DNA of 64,000 nucleotides from Deferribacter autotrophicus (lineage in GTDB: Bacteria > Chrysiogenota > Deferribacteres > Deferribacterales > Deferribacteraceae): assembly GCF_008362905.1 (NCBI RefSeq), contig NZ_VFJB01000001.1, positions 1 through 64,000 on the forward strand, read 5' to 3'. The notes beneath the pieces were generated by a model. The model searched no databases and had not been told where the DNA came from. It saw only the letters and a list, made by a program, of their open reading frames with translations. Numbering within the stretch: position 1 is the first letter of the stretch; each line of letters opens with the position of its first letter. Of this stretch, positions 7,409-19,276 are shown piece after piece. The position numbers and the translations under genes are program-made.

Positions 7409-8935
7409 TTATTTAAAGATAAAATCCATTTGGAAGCCATTGACTTCTTTATTAGAATACAGCTTGTAAATTATACTATTTTTATCACAAATTAATTTAA
7501 TGATATATAATCCTAACCCGCTTCCTTTACTTTTTGTAGAATAAAAAGGCTTCATTACATCTTTTATAATTTCACTTGAAATTCCAGGTCCGTTATCACT
7601 ATAGGAAAATATCTTTTTACCGTCCTTGATATAAGTAGTTATTGTTATGTGAACATCATTTTTCGCCTCATAACTATTGATAATAAGGTTCCATATTATC
7701 TGTCTTAACTCTATATCAGAAATTAAAATCTCAAAGTCATCAATAACATTCAAATTAATCTTCAACTCTTCATATAGATCATATATTTTAAAATAATCCA
7801 CGAAATCATTAAAAAACTCGCTGATTTTTATTAAATCTTTATTCTTTTTTGCAGGTCTGCTTACATAAAGTAAATTATTAAGAATCATATCAAGTCTGTT
7901 AATTTCTCTTTCCACAATATTTATCAATTTATCAGCCTTAAACTGTTTTTTTAATATCTGAATACTCCCTTTTATTGCACCCAGAGGATTTTTGATTTCA
8001 TGAGCAATGATTGTGGCAAATTGACCTAAATTTGCTAATTTTTGTTTTTTTTGTAACTCTATTTTTAATAACTCTTTCTCAGTTACATCTTGAAAAATTA
8101 AAAGTTTACCAACCTTTTTATTTGACTCATCTATAAAATCTTGTAACTTATAACCTATAAATTTGTCATTGTATTTTATAATATTTTCATCTCCTTTCAA
8201 AACTAATCCGATATCTTTTAATGTTCTATCTAATAAACTATTCATTTTAAGATTTAAAATTTTTTTACCCGCATCATTACATGAAAGAATATTTCCTGTT
8301 TTATCTATGAGCATTATTCCAATCCCTATGTTTTTTACAATCAACTGTTGAATATTTTGTAGGTTTTTTAATTCTTGGACTCTTTTTTGATAGTTATAAT
8401 TAAGATATGATGACAATGCATATATCAAGATGAAAGCAAATAAATATTGAAACTGATTCGTAAGATAAGTTATATTGATGTTCTCACTTTTTTTAAAAAC
8501 AATAAATAATATTAGAGTAGCAAATAAAAATTGTATTAAACCAACCAGTCCCCCTTTAAAACCTTTTACAAATGACAAATACCCAACAACAAATGCAAAA
8601 AATATAATATAAGGGCTATCTAAAAAATTAGTTCTGTACATTAAATATGTTATTATTATGGTATCGAAAAATGATTGAATATACAGAATAATCGTGTCAT
8701 GAATGAAAGTGTTTGCAATAAAAATAATTGTTGAAAAAAAACCAATAACTACTGCTAAAAAAATCAATTCATTTATAAGTTCAGTTTTATTAATATTTGT
8801 AAGATATATAAATAAAAAAATTAAATAAAAAAAAAGCAATCTGATTAATAAAATTATATTATTAATAATTTTCAAATTAAAAATATTTTTATTTTTAATT
8901 GAACCTGAGACACGTAATTTGTTTTGGTATTTCAT
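7409..8935 (-). CDS. pilS: Membrane sensor histidine kinase, PilS-like
   Basis: The 508-residue kinase has about six N-terminal membrane helices (residues ~28-180), a PAS domain (~195-290) and a HisKA/HATPase core. The H-box is FATIIAHEIKNPLGAIKGS with the phospho-accepting His near residue 312. The N-box is WNLIINSYEAKND, and the G boxes are YSDNGPGI and GSGLGLYI. Its start overlaps the pilC stop by 4 nt, ending the pilB-pilT-pilC block. In pili-bearing bacteria PilS with six helices partners PilR, a sigma-54 activator controlling pilin transcription. A PilR-like regulator is encoded 16 kb upstream in the same gene run. Pairing is inferred from family and context; it could sense another signal. 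Confidence 0.82.
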   Translation of the reverse strand: MKYQNKLRVSGSIKNKNIFNLKIINNIILLIRLLFFYLIFLFIYLTNINKTELINELIFLAVVIGFFSTIIFIANTFIHDTIILYIQSFFDTIIITYLMYRTNFLDSPYIIFFAFVVGYLSFVKGFKGGLVGLIQFLFATLILFIVFKKSENINITYLTNQFQYLFAFILIYALSSYLNYNYQKRVQELKNLQNIQQLIVKNIGIGIMLIDKTGNILSCNDAGKKILNLKMNSLLDRTLKDIGLVLKGDENIIKYNDKFIGYKLQDFIDESNKKVGKLLIFQDVTEKELLKIELQKKQKLANLGQFATIIAHEIKNPLGAIKGSIQILKKQFKADKLINIVEREINRLDMILNNLLYVSRPAKKNKDLIKISEFFNDFVDYFKIYDLYEELKINLNVIDDFEILISDIELRQIIWNLIINSYEAKNDVHITITTYIKDGKKIFSYSDNGPGISSEIIKDVMKPFYSTKSKGSGLGLYIIKLICDKNSIIYKLYSNKEVNGFQMDFIFK

Positions 8936-10140
8936 CCAACCACAGTGCCAAGTTTAAATATTGGCAGATACATTGCAATAATAACAAAACCAACTGCGCC
9001 ACCCACAAAAATCATTAACATCGGTTCTATCATCTTTGTAAGCCCCTCAACTGCTCTATCAACTTCATCATCATAAAAATCTGCAATTTTCGTAAGCATT
9101 TTATCAAGAGCACCAGTTTCTTCTCCAACAGCGATCATTTGAGTTACCATTGGTGGAAATATTCCTGCTTTTTCAAGTGGTTGCACAACAGTTTTACCAG
9201 CCTCAATATCACCTCTACTCTTTTTCAGATGTTTTTCTATTACTTTGTTACCACTTGTTTTTGCAACAATATCTAAAGCTTCGAGAATGGCCACACCACT
9301 ACTTAGTAGAGTACCGAAAGTTCTTGCAAATTTTGAGATCGCCACTTTTTTTATTAAATCACCTATTTTAGGCGTTTTTAACAATAAATTATCCAAAAAA
9401 TATCTGCCTCTTTCAGATTTTTTATAAACTAGTCTAATTGTAATGAAAGAAGCAATTATTCCTCCAAATATTAAACCACCACCATACCAACTAGACAAAA
9501 AATCACTCAAAGCAATCGTAAATTGAGTTAATGCAGGTAATGTCCCACCAAACCCCTCATACATTTCTTTAAACTTTGGAATAATAAATACCATTAACCC
9601 CCATACAACAACAACTGCTACAAAAAGAACGATAGAAGGATACATCATAGCTGATTTTACTTTTCTCTTTAATGATATGGCCTTTTCCATATACTGAGAT
9701 AATCTTTCTAAAATATCATCTAATAAACCACCAGCCTCACCAGCAGCAATCATGTTTATATATAAATCACCAAAAATGTTTCTGTGTTTTTCTAAAGCTT
9801 TACTAAAAGATAACCCCTGCTCTATATCCTCTTTAATATCAGTGTATATTTTTCTCAGTTTTTTCTTTGGAGCTTGTGCAGAAATGATATCCAAAGCTCT
9901 TACAATGGGAAGTCCAGCATTAATCATTGTGGCAAGCTGCCTAGTTGCAATAACAATATCCATGTCATTAATTCTCTCACCAAAAGATAACTCTATATGT
10001 TTCCAATCCATTTTTATTTCATGAACTTCTATTCTTCTTGATTTTAAAGACTGCATAGCTTCAGCTTTATTTTTTGCCTCTATAACCCCAGAAATAGGTT
10101 TACCAACACTATCTTTTCCCTTATAAATAAATCTGGCCAT
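8932..10140 (-). CDS. pilC: Type IV pilus inner-membrane platform protein PilC (GspF family)
   Basis: The 402-residue polytopic platform protein of the pilus assembly machine couples the cytoplasmic ATPases to pilin movement. Two T2SSF domains are visible: residues ~67-190, with TRQLATMINAGLPIVRALDI, and ~270-392, with FARTFGTLLSSGVAILEALD. Each is followed by membrane helices, and the C-terminus is hydrophobic. The start is supported by GGAGG 7 nt upstream. It follows pilT after 73 nt and overlaps pilS. Confidence 0.95.
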   Translation of the reverse strand: MARFIYKGKDSVGKPISGVIEAKNKAEAMQSLKSRRIEVHEIKMDWKHIELSFGERINDMDIVIATRQLATMINAGLPIVRALDIISAQAPKKKLRKIYTDIKEDIEQGLSFSKALEKHRNIFGDLYINMIAAGEAGGLLDDILERLSQYMEKAISLKRKVKSAMMYPSIVLFVAVVVVWGLMVFIIPKFKEMYEGFGGTLPALTQFTIALSDFLSSWYGGGLIFGGIIASFITIRLVYKKSERGRYFLDNLLLKTPKIGDLIKKVAISKFARTFGTLLSSGVAILEALDIVAKTSGNKVIEKHLKKSRGDIEAGKTVVQPLEKAGIFPPMVTQMIAVGEETGALDKMLTKIADFYDDEVDRAVEGLTKMIEPMLMIFVGGAVGFVIIAMYLPIFKLGTVVG

Positions 10141-10213
10141 TATTTATCCTCCTAAAAAACTAACAAAACATAATTTAATCCAAGATTTCTCACTCATCAT
10201 TCAAACATTCCTA

Positions 10214-11302
10214 TTAAAACCTACCTCTCTTTCTTAGTCCCCCCTGCTCAATCATATTCCTTACTTCATCTGGATAAACAGCTCGGTTTATAGCATCTTC
10301 ATATGTAATTAACCCTTTACGATATAACTCATATAATGATTGACTCATTGTAATCATTCCATGTTCTTCTTGACCGGTTTGCATCATCGAATAAACTTGA
10401 TGAAGTTTATCTTCTCTAATTAAATTTCTTATAGCAGGATTTGGCATAAGAACTTCGCATGCCAAAACCCTACCTTTTCCATCAGCCCTTTGTATAAGCT
10501 GCTGACATATAACTCCCTCTAAAACAAATGATAACTGAGCACGTATTTGTGGCTGTTGATGAGGAGGGAATACATCAATAATTCTATTAATAGTTTGAAC
10601 GGCACTATTTGTATGCAGAGTTCCAAATGTCAAATGTCCAGTCTCTGAAACTGTTAAAGCAGCCTCTATAGTTTCCAAATCTCTCATTTCACCAATAAGT
10701 ACTACATCAGGATCCTGTCTCAAAATGTATTTTAATGCAGTTATAAATGACTTAGTATCCGCATGCACCTCTCTTTGATTAACAATGGCTTCTTTATGTG
10801 GATGCAAATATTCAATAGGATCCTCTATGGTGACAATATGAACTTTTTTCTCAGTGTTTATCTTATCTATCATTGCGGCAAGAGTTGTTGATTTACCACT
10901 TCCTGTAGGACCTGTTACTAATACTAATCCTCTTGGTTTATCACATAATGATTTTACAATACTAGGTAAACCAAGTTCTTCAAAACTCATTACCTGGTAT
11001 GGAATTCTTCTAAACGCTGCAGCTACCGCACCTCTCTGCATAAAAACATTAGCCCTAAATCGGCTTACCCCTTTTATTCCAAATGAAAAATCAAGCTCCC
11101 ATTCTTGCTCAAATCTTTTCTTTTGCGCTTCAGTCAAAATACTGTAACACATCTGTTTAGTCATCGAAGGGGTTAAAGGCTCTCCTTCAATTTTCATTAA
11201 TTCTCCATTAATTCTATACACAGGTTGAGTGCCAACCGTTAAATGTAAGTCACTGGCATTTAATTCAATCATTTTTTGTAACAATTCTTGCAATGAATAC
11301 AT
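10214..11302 (-). CDS. pilT: Twitching motility retraction ATPase PilT
   Basis: The 362-residue hexameric secretion ATPase powers pilus retraction. Walker A is GPTGSGKSTT near residue 130. The Asp box and Walker B region (DPDVVLIGEMRDLETI) and the His box (GHLTFGTLHTNSA) are intact. The N-terminal PAS-like domain with ASDLHLTVG is typical of PilT, and the length is normal. GGAGG lies 5 nt before the ATG. It is encoded 13 nt after pilB. Confidence 0.96.
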   Translation of the reverse strand: MYSLQELLQKMIELNASDLHLTVGTQPVYRINGELMKIEGEPLTPSMTKQMCYSILTEAQKKRFEQEWELDFSFGIKGVSRFRANVFMQRGAVAAAFRRIPYQVMSFEELGLPSIVKSLCDKPRGLVLVTGPTGSGKSTTLAAMIDKINTEKKVHIVTIEDPIEYLHPHKEAIVNQREVHADTKSFITALKYILRQDPDVVLIGEMRDLETIEAALTVSETGHLTFGTLHTNSAVQTINRIIDVFPPHQQPQIRAQLSFVLEGVICQQLIQRADGKGRVLACEVLMPNPAIRNLIREDKLHQVYSMMQTGQEEHGMITMSQSLYELYRKGLITYEDAINRAVYPDEVRNMIEQGGLRKRGRF

Positions 11303-11315
11303 GGTAACCTCCTAA

Positions 11316-13013
11316 TCAGTCAGCAAATGTTACTCTAACAACTTCTTCTATTGTAGTGATACCTTTTTTAACTTTTTCAAGTCCACTTCTACGTAATGTC
11401 ATCATACCTTCTTCAACAGCCATCTTTTTTATTTCAGTAGCATTTGCGCCTCTTAAAATTAATTCTCTTATGTTTTCGCTTAATTCCATAACTTCATAAA
11501 GAGCAACCCTACCCTTATAGCCTGTTCCACTGCAGTTTTCACAACCTTTACCTTTCATAATCTTAAATGTTCCAATCTCATCCTTCCTAAATCCTACTGA
11601 AAGTAATGCTTCTTTTGGTAGCTTTATTTCTTCCTTACAGTTTGGACATATTTTTCTAGCAAGCCTTTGTGCTAAAATCAGTATAGTGGATGAGGCCACT
11701 AAAAATGGTTCAATACCCATATTTAAAAGCCTGTTCACAGTACTTGGTGCATCATTTGTGTGCAAAGTAGATAATACCAAATGACCTGTTAAAGCTGCTT
11801 TAATAGCAATTTCAGCAGTTTCATAATCCCTAATCTCACCAACCATAATTATATCAGGGTCTTGTCTTAAAAAGCTTCTCAGAGCAGCAGCAAAATTTAA
11901 ACCAATATCCTCTTTCATTTGAACTTGATTAATACCAAATAGGTTGTATTCTACAGGATCTTCAGCAGTCATTATATTTACTTCTTCCTTATTTAACCTG
12001 TTTAAAGCAGAATATAATGTCGTTGATTTACCACTACCTGTAGGTCCAGTAACCAATACCATTCCATAAGGGCTTTCTATTGCCTTTAAAAATCTTTTTA
12101 ATGAAACTTCCTCAAATCCCAACTTTTCCAAGTCAAGCTGCAAACTAGATTTGTCAAGTATCCTTAAAACAACCTTTTCACCGTAAAGAACAGGCAAAGT
12201 TGATACCCTCATATCAATGGATCGCCCCTGCAATCTCATCTTAATTCTGCCGTCTTGAGGCAGCCTTTTTTCTGCTATATCGAGATTTGCAAGAATTTTT
12301 AAACGAGAAGTAACCGCATCTTTTATTTTTCTAGGAGGTCTGATTAATTCATGCATTACACCATCAACTCTTAACCTTATTCTAAACTCTCTTTCATAAG
12401 GCTCAACATGTATATCAGATGCACCTCTTTTTACAGCTTCATTTAAAATATAATTAACTAGTTTAACAACAGGAGTTTCATCTACTTCTCTTCTTAGAGC
12501 TTCTGTGGACTTCTCATCCTCTTCAACTTCCTCAAACTCAAGCTCTTCAAGATCCATCTCTTCAAATTCAGCTAACACACTTGTTTCAGCATCAACATGT
12601 TTTTCCAAGAAATCTCTAATCGCTGATTCCACAGCCACATAAGGTTTTATATTAAAACCTGTTAAAAATCGTAACTCTTCCAACGCATATACATTCGATG
12701 GATCTGCTATTGCTACTTTCAAAGTTTGTCCTTCTCTATCAATAGGAACAACAAGAAATTTATGCATTAAATCTTGCGGAATTAAACTTAAAATCTTATC
12801 ATCAATATGAGTATCCCTTAAATCTACAAAGGGAACACCGTATTGTTTACTTAAAAACTCAGCGATTTTTTTCTCATCCACATAACCTAATTTAATCAAT
12901 ATACTACCTAATCGCCCTCCCTCTTTTTTTTGAATTTCTAATGCTTTTTCTAATTGCTCTTGTGTAATTAAATTTTCACTGAGTAGTAATGCACCAATTT
13001 TTACTGAAACCAT
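11316..13013 (-). CDS. pilB: Type IV pilus extension ATPase PilB (GspE family)
   Basis: This 565-residue protein begins with an N-terminal GspE/MshE-N region (~1-150), where c-di-GMP binds in some relatives, followed by the AAA-type core. Walker A is GPTGSGKSTT, the Asp box is RQDPDIIMVGEIRD, and the His box is GHLVLSTLHTNDA. A four-cysteine zinc element (CPNCKEE, then CENCSGTG) lies near residues 455-500, as expected for PilB. An acidic stretch (EEMDLEELEFEEVEEDEK) links the domains. Its start directly follows the aroE stop. Confidence 0.95.
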   Translation of the reverse strand: MVSVKIGALLLSENLITQEQLEKALEIQKKEGGRLGSILIKLGYVDEKKIAEFLSKQYGVPFVDLRDTHIDDKILSLIPQDLMHKFLVVPIDREGQTLKVAIADPSNVYALEELRFLTGFNIKPYVAVESAIRDFLEKHVDAETSVLAEFEEMDLEELEFEEVEEDEKSTEALRREVDETPVVKLVNYILNEAVKRGASDIHVEPYEREFRIRLRVDGVMHELIRPPRKIKDAVTSRLKILANLDIAEKRLPQDGRIKMRLQGRSIDMRVSTLPVLYGEKVVLRILDKSSLQLDLEKLGFEEVSLKRFLKAIESPYGMVLVTGPTGSGKSTTLYSALNRLNKEEVNIMTAEDPVEYNLFGINQVQMKEDIGLNFAAALRSFLRQDPDIIMVGEIRDYETAEIAIKAALTGHLVLSTLHTNDAPSTVNRLLNMGIEPFLVASSTILILAQRLARKICPNCKEEIKLPKEALLSVGFRKDEIGTFKIMKGKGCENCSGTGYKGRVALYEVMELSENIRELILRGANATEIKKMAVEEGMMTLRRSGLEKVKKGITTIEEVVRVTFAD

Positions 13014-13817
13014 TTATCCCCTCATCTGTTTTATGATTTTTGTCAAATCAAATTGTAATGAAATACTATTCCATATCTCAAATGATTTATAAGCTTGATA
13101 AATCAACATTATCTTACCATCACAAAACTGTTCAACATTAATTTGTGATAAAAAAGGTGTTTTTGACTCTAATTTGTATTGCATATCAAAAACAAACTCC
13201 TTAGCCTCAATATTCATTTTGCAAAACCATCCACCTTCCAAGCCAATAGAGGTAGTATTTATAATTATATCATAAATTTCATTTTTTCCCAAATATTCTA
13301 GAGGAAAAGCTCTTGTTTTTTTTAACTTAAATTTTTCAATCAAATTTTCTGCTTTACTAACAGTTCTATTGACAATATCTAACTTAGAATAACTAAAATT
13401 TTTTATATATTGAATAAGCGGTTTTGTAGCACCACCACTGCCTATTACTAATATATCTTTATAATTAAGATTAACATTATATTTTTCAAATGTTATTTTT
13501 ATTCCATAAATATCTGTATTAAAACCAACTAGTTTACCATTTATGTTTTTAACACAATTAACTGCGCCAATATTTCCAGCTTCGATATCTATCTCATCCA
13601 AGTATTTGATAATTTTCTCTTTATAAGGAACAGTAATATTAAAACCATCAAAATTATTTCTAAGTAAGTCAATATACTTTTCAAACTCATTTTCAACTAT
13701 ATCAAAACACACATAACCAGCATTAAGTTTTGCATGAAAAATAAAATAATTATGAATTATTGGAGATAACGAATGATTAACAGGATGACCAATTAAACAG
13801 TAATTTTTAGGACTCAT
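13014..13817 (-). CDS. aroE: Shikimate dehydrogenase
   Basis: The 267-residue NADP-dependent enzyme reduces 3-dehydroshikimate to shikimate in aromatic amino acid synthesis. The substrate-binding Ser pair is in HPVNHSLSPIIHN. The catalytic Lys is in FNITVPYKE, the Asn/Asp set in GAVNCV and GFNTD, and the nucleotide loop is VIGSGGATK. Length is normal. It overlaps the DUF502 gene upstream by 11 nt and abuts pilB downstream, so it is a housekeeping gene embedded in the pilus block. Confidence 0.94.
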   Translation of the reverse strand: MSPKNYCLIGHPVNHSLSPIIHNYFIFHAKLNAGYVCFDIVENEFEKYIDLLRNNFDGFNITVPYKEKIIKYLDEIDIEAGNIGAVNCVKNINGKLVGFNTDIYGIKITFEKYNVNLNYKDILVIGSGGATKPLIQYIKNFSYSKLDIVNRTVSKAENLIEKFKLKKTRAFPLEYLGKNEIYDIIINTTSIGLEGGWFCKMNIEAKEFVFDMQYKLESKTPFLSQINVEQFCDGKIMLIYQAYKSFEIWNSISLQFDLTKIIKQMRG

Positions 13818-14454
13818 CCTTATCTTTTATCATATCAGGACTAACAAGACCAGCAGAAATTACAAATTTGATACTATCTTCAATTGTTATATTCAACTCA
13901 ATTACATCCTTTTTTGGCACAATAAGAATAAAACCTGATGTTGGATTTGGTGTGGTTGGAATAAAAATATTATAGCATTCATCATTTACAAGATTGTTAA
14001 AAAAATCTGAAGTATCTTTTGTCACAAAACCTAAACTATAAATCCCTTTTCGAGGATATTCCAATAACACTACTTTCTTAAAGTTTGCACCCTTAGATGT
14101 CTGAAAAGCATCAATGATCTGTTTTGTAGATGTATAGATGGTTTTAACAAATGGTATATTTTTAAATGTCTTGTCAAGCAAATAAAGGAATTTACTTCCC
14201 AAGTAATTTTTTGTGAATAATCCTATTAAAAATATAATCAACATCATCAAAACAAACGATATTAAACGTAACCATGATTCAGCCACATTAAATTGTAAAG
14301 GAATATAACGAACCCCTATCCGGAGATAGGGGATCAAAAAACCTGAGAACTTATTAAAAACAAAACTTAAAAAGAAATATGTCACTATTATAGGCAGAAC
14401 AGTAAAAATCCCTGCAATAAAAGTATTACGCAAATAATTCTTAAATCTTTTCAT
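13807..14454 (-). CDS. DUF502 family membrane protein
   Basis: The 215-residue protein has two N-terminal membrane helices (residues ~10-35 and ~58-82) and a soluble C-terminal part. Family features are the basic N-terminus RNTFIAGIFTVLPIIVTYF, the central FKNIPFVKTIYTSTKQ, and PTTPNPTSGFILIVP. The DUF502 family is widespread, with no firmly assigned role that I can name. The aroE overlap suggests translational coupling only. Confidence 0.88.
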   Translation of the reverse strand: MKRFKNYLRNTFIAGIFTVLPIIVTYFFLSFVFNKFSGFLIPYLRIGVRYIPLQFNVAESWLRLISFVLMMLIIFLIGLFTKNYLGSKFLYLLDKTFKNIPFVKTIYTSTKQIIDAFQTSKGANFKKVVLLEYPRKGIYSLGFVTKDTSDFFNNLVNDECYNIFIPTTPNPTSGFILIVPKKDVIELNITIEDSIKFVISAGLVSPDMIKDKDES

Positions 14455-14477
14455 AAGATTTTGTTCCTAAATAATTA

Positions 14478-16342
<1,865 letters not shown>

Positions 16343-16351
16343 TATACCTCC

Positions 16352-17278
16352 TTAAAAATTTGAATTATGATTAAAAAGTTGCCTTTCTAGCAATCTATCA
16401 TAATTACTCCAACCTTCTTCCACATTTTCTTTGTTAAATATCGAAATAAATGTATTTAACTTTGCATCCATATCATCAATATAATGAAGTAAAAGAGCCT
16501 CAATTGTTTTCGGTTTTTTTGGAGAACCAAATTCCAAAATTCCATGATGACTTGCAATCATATGATTTATTAAATGCTTCAATCGCTTTGGAAATCCGTC
16601 AATGTTTTCTACGTATTTATTTACCAATTCAATACCTAACAGTAAATGTCCCAAAAGCTTTCCTTCATCTGAATAATCAAATGCATTTTCAATGGTAAGC
16701 TCAAATATCTTACCAATATCATGAAAAAGTGCACCGATGATAAGTAACTCTTTATCTACATGCTCTTTATAAAAATCACCCACTAAAACAGCAAGTTTAA
16801 CCACCGATAATGTATGCTCAAGTAATCCACCAATGTAGGCATGATGTACATTTTTTGCAGCAGGCATCATTTTAAACTTTTCAATAATTTCAGAGTCAGA
16901 GAAGAATTCTTCAACCATTTTTATTAAGTACAAGTTAGTTAAGTTACTTAAAATCTTACTTTTCAACTCTTCTAGCATCTCATTAACGTTAAATTTTGTT
17001 TTAGGGAAAAAATCAAATCTATTCTCCCCTTCCACCAATGACATAGTGCTAATTTTAAATTGTGGCTGACCATTGTAATTTTGTATATTGGCAATCACTT
17101 CCACCACATTTCCTTTCTCAGGCTCAAAAGCTAGTTTATTACTATCAAACATGATACCATTAAAAGTATTCCCCTCTTTATCCATCAAAATAACTTTTAT
17201 ATAGGGTCTATTGTCTTTAGTTATGCTTTTTGTTATTTCAAAAATTAAATATTTTTTACCTTTTACTTTTAAATCCAT
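16352..17278 (-). CDS. OB-fold plus HD-domain phosphohydrolase/nuclease, YhaM-like
   Basis: This 308-residue protein has an N-terminal OB-fold nucleic-acid-binding domain (~1-95; PYIKVILMDKEGNTF, then GNVVEVIANIQ) and an HD domain. The metal ligands are in HHAYIGGLLEHT and GALFHDIGKI, with a further His pair in HMIASHHG near residue 245. This order is that of the YhaM family of 3'-5' exoribonucleases. The nuclease role is inferred from architecture. It lies 12 nt after tldD in the shared gene run. Confidence 0.85.
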   Translation of the reverse strand: MDLKVKGKKYLIFEITKSITKDNRPYIKVILMDKEGNTFNGIMFDSNKLAFEPEKGNVVEVIANIQNYNGQPQFKISTMSLVEGENRFDFFPKTKFNVNEMLEELKSKILSNLTNLYLIKMVEEFFSDSEIIEKFKMMPAAKNVHHAYIGGLLEHTLSVVKLAVLVGDFYKEHVDKELLIIGALFHDIGKIFELTIENAFDYSDEGKLLGHLLLGIELVNKYVENIDGFPKRLKHLINHMIASHHGILEFGSPKKPKTIEALLLHYIDDMDAKLNTFISIFNKENVEEGWSNYDRLLERQLFNHNSNF

Positions 17279-17290
17279 AAAAACCTCTTT

Positions 17291-18658
17291 TTATTTACCT
17301 CCAACAGTAATTCTAGGAATTCTAATTGTTGGTTGTGCATCACTTATAGGTACACCCTGACCGTCTTTTCCGCATGTCCCTATTCCAAAGCCCAAATCTG
17401 AACCCACCATATCTATTTCTTGCATTATTTTTGGACCATTTCCAATAAGAGTTGCATTGCGAATTGGTTTCTTAACCTCACCATTTTCCAATAAATATCC
17501 TTCATTGACTTCAAAAACAAAATCACCATTAACTGTATTCACTTGACCTCCCCCCATTTTCACAACCAGTATACCTTTATCAACAGATTTTATTATATCC
17601 TCAGGATCATCTTTACCACTTTCAATGTATGTATTGGTCATTCTAACTATCGGTTTATACCTGTAAGATTGTCTTCTTCCATTCCCAGTACTTTGAACAC
17701 CATTTTTCATCGCATAAAGCCTATCATACATATAACTTATTAATACTCCATCTTTTATTAAAACTGTTTTTTGCGCTTCTACACCTTCATCATCAAAAAG
17801 AAAACTCCCTCTTTTCCCCATAAAAGTTGCATCATCAACCACAGTAATCTTTTCTGATGCAACTTTTTCACCAAGTCTGCCTTGATATACACTCAGTCCA
17901 TTGGTAGCAAGATCCGCTTCAAGACCATGCCCTACAGCTTCATGAATCATTGTGCCACCAGCACTACTAGATAAAACAACTGTCATTTCGCCAGCTGGCG
18001 CATAATCAGCATCTAAATTCAAAAGAGCTCTTTTCAATGCTTTTTCACTAACTTTTTCCACATCCTCTTTTATAAACGTGTCGTAATCATATAACCCACC
18101 AAGAGATTCATATCCGGTCTGGATAACTCCATCCTTTTCACATATTACTGTGCAAAAAAGTGTAATATATGAAAGCTGTTGAGAATAATCACAACCTTCT
18201 GTATTAATTATCCTCACGTTTTTGATTGTATCCTTATACGTTGTAACAACCTGTTTAACAAGATTTGAGTTCCAACCATTAGAATCTACACGCTTAACTA
18301 ACTCAATTTTATCTTTAATATTAATATCTTTAGGTAATTTTTTATAGTTATAATCAAATTCTTTCTTGGTAAAGTCTAGTAGATAATCAGAATTACCAGA
18401 TTCAGAGTATTTGCAAATAGCTTCTGCACACTCCTTAATATCCTGAATTTCAAAACTGTTAGTAAACGCATAATAAGTTTTAAAATCTCTTATAAGTCTA
18501 AAACCTATGCCTGAATCATGTACATTTTCAAAACGTTCAAGGTTTTTATCTTCAAATACTATAGAATTGTATTCTGTCTTTTCGATATAAATTTCCGCAT
18601 AATCACCATACACTTTTAACATATTTATAATGTCGTAATAAAGGCTTTTACCACTCAT
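17291..18658 (-). CDS. tldD: Metalloprotease TldD
   Basis: TldD is a zinc protease subunit which, with TldE, cleaves small unfolded peptides. The metal motif HEAVGH lies near residue 240, followed by GLEADL and the GTCGKDGQGVPISDAQP segment near the C-terminus. The start was placed at 18658 (ATG after AGAAGGTGG), giving 455 residues. A longer TTG start at 18679 has no ribosome binding site and would overlap the upstream gene by 32 nt instead of 11. No tldE is adjacent. Confidence 0.94.
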   Translation of the reverse strand: MSGKSLYYDIINMLKVYGDYAEIYIEKTEYNSIVFEDKNLERFENVHDSGIGFRLIRDFKTYYAFTNSFEIQDIKECAEAICKYSESGNSDYLLDFTKKEFDYNYKKLPKDINIKDKIELVKRVDSNGWNSNLVKQVVTTYKDTIKNVRIINTEGCDYSQQLSYITLFCTVICEKDGVIQTGYESLGGLYDYDTFIKEDVEKVSEKALKRALLNLDADYAPAGEMTVVLSSSAGGTMIHEAVGHGLEADLATNGLSVYQGRLGEKVASEKITVVDDATFMGKRGSFLFDDEGVEAQKTVLIKDGVLISYMYDRLYAMKNGVQSTGNGRRQSYRYKPIVRMTNTYIESGKDDPEDIIKSVDKGILVVKMGGGQVNTVNGDFVFEVNEGYLLENGEVKKPIRNATLIGNGPKIMQEIDMVGSDLGFGIGTCGKDGQGVPISDAQPTIRIPRITVGGK

Positions 18659-18902
18659 CCACCTTCTCACTTTCTTCAATATTTATTTCACTAATTTTGA
18701 CACCCTCTTTTTTTAACTCATTTAAAACATCAACAACGTATTTATACATACCATTGGTGGAATACACAACCACTTTTCCTTCTTTTTTATCTATGGTTCT
18801 TACTATCCCTATCCCTTCGTAAGAATCAATAATACTGTTGATATATATGATATCTTTTTTATCCGTTTTAAATTTTACCCTAACTGTATAAAGTTTATTC
18901 AT
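18648..18902 (-). CDS. Small conserved protein, DUF4911-like
   Basis: The 84-residue soluble protein has an alternating strand/helix pattern (LYTVRVKFKT, helix IIYINSIIDSYEG, strand KVVVYS, helix YKYVVDVLNELKKEG). It resembles the DUF4911 family of short ACT-like proteins, as far as I can tell by eye. It overlaps tldD by 11 nt and the upstream small gene by 4 nt, so it is translated as part of the run. No function can be assigned. Confidence 0.6.
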   Translation of the reverse strand: MNKLYTVRVKFKTDKKDIIYINSIIDSYEGIGIVRTIDKKEGKVVVYSTNGMYKYVVDVLNELKKEGVKISEINIEESEKVDEW

Positions 18903-19276
18903 ACAAGCTCCAATAAAGTTACATTTACATTATTATTCATCTTTTCATATATGGAGTCATTTAAAATTTTTGATTTCTCCATTATTATTTCAGAAAAATT
19001 TAATTTATTAATTGTTTCAAGAAATAATTCAATATTTTCAAGAATTAAACTAAAATCATACAAAAAAAAACCTTGTGTTAAAAAAAATGGGGACTTCTTA
19101 ATAAAAAGAAAACCATTTTTATGATTTACTGTCTTAATAAAATCTGTAAGCACACCTCTATACATAAAGTCAATCCTCAAAGAATACCCTCTGCATCTCT
19201 GTAATTTGAAATCGTAATCTATAAAAACAGGAAAATGCTCACTTTTTTCAAAAGTCAACACAACTTTATTTAACAT
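18899..19276 (-). CDS. Hypothetical protein
   Basis: I do not recognise this 125-residue protein. It is rich in Phe, Leu and Ile, with no signal peptide or clear membrane helix and no Cys motif; helix-rich segments lie near residues 75-110. It shares one base with the nusB stop and overlaps the next gene by 4 nt, so it is probably real and cotranscribed. Confidence 0.6.
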   Translation of the reverse strand: MLNKVVLTFEKSEHFPVFIDYDFKLQRCRGYSLRIDFMYRGVLTDFIKTVNHKNGFLFIKKSPFFLTQGFFLYDFSLILENIELFLETINKLNFSEIIMEKSKILNDSIYEKMNNNVNVTLLELV

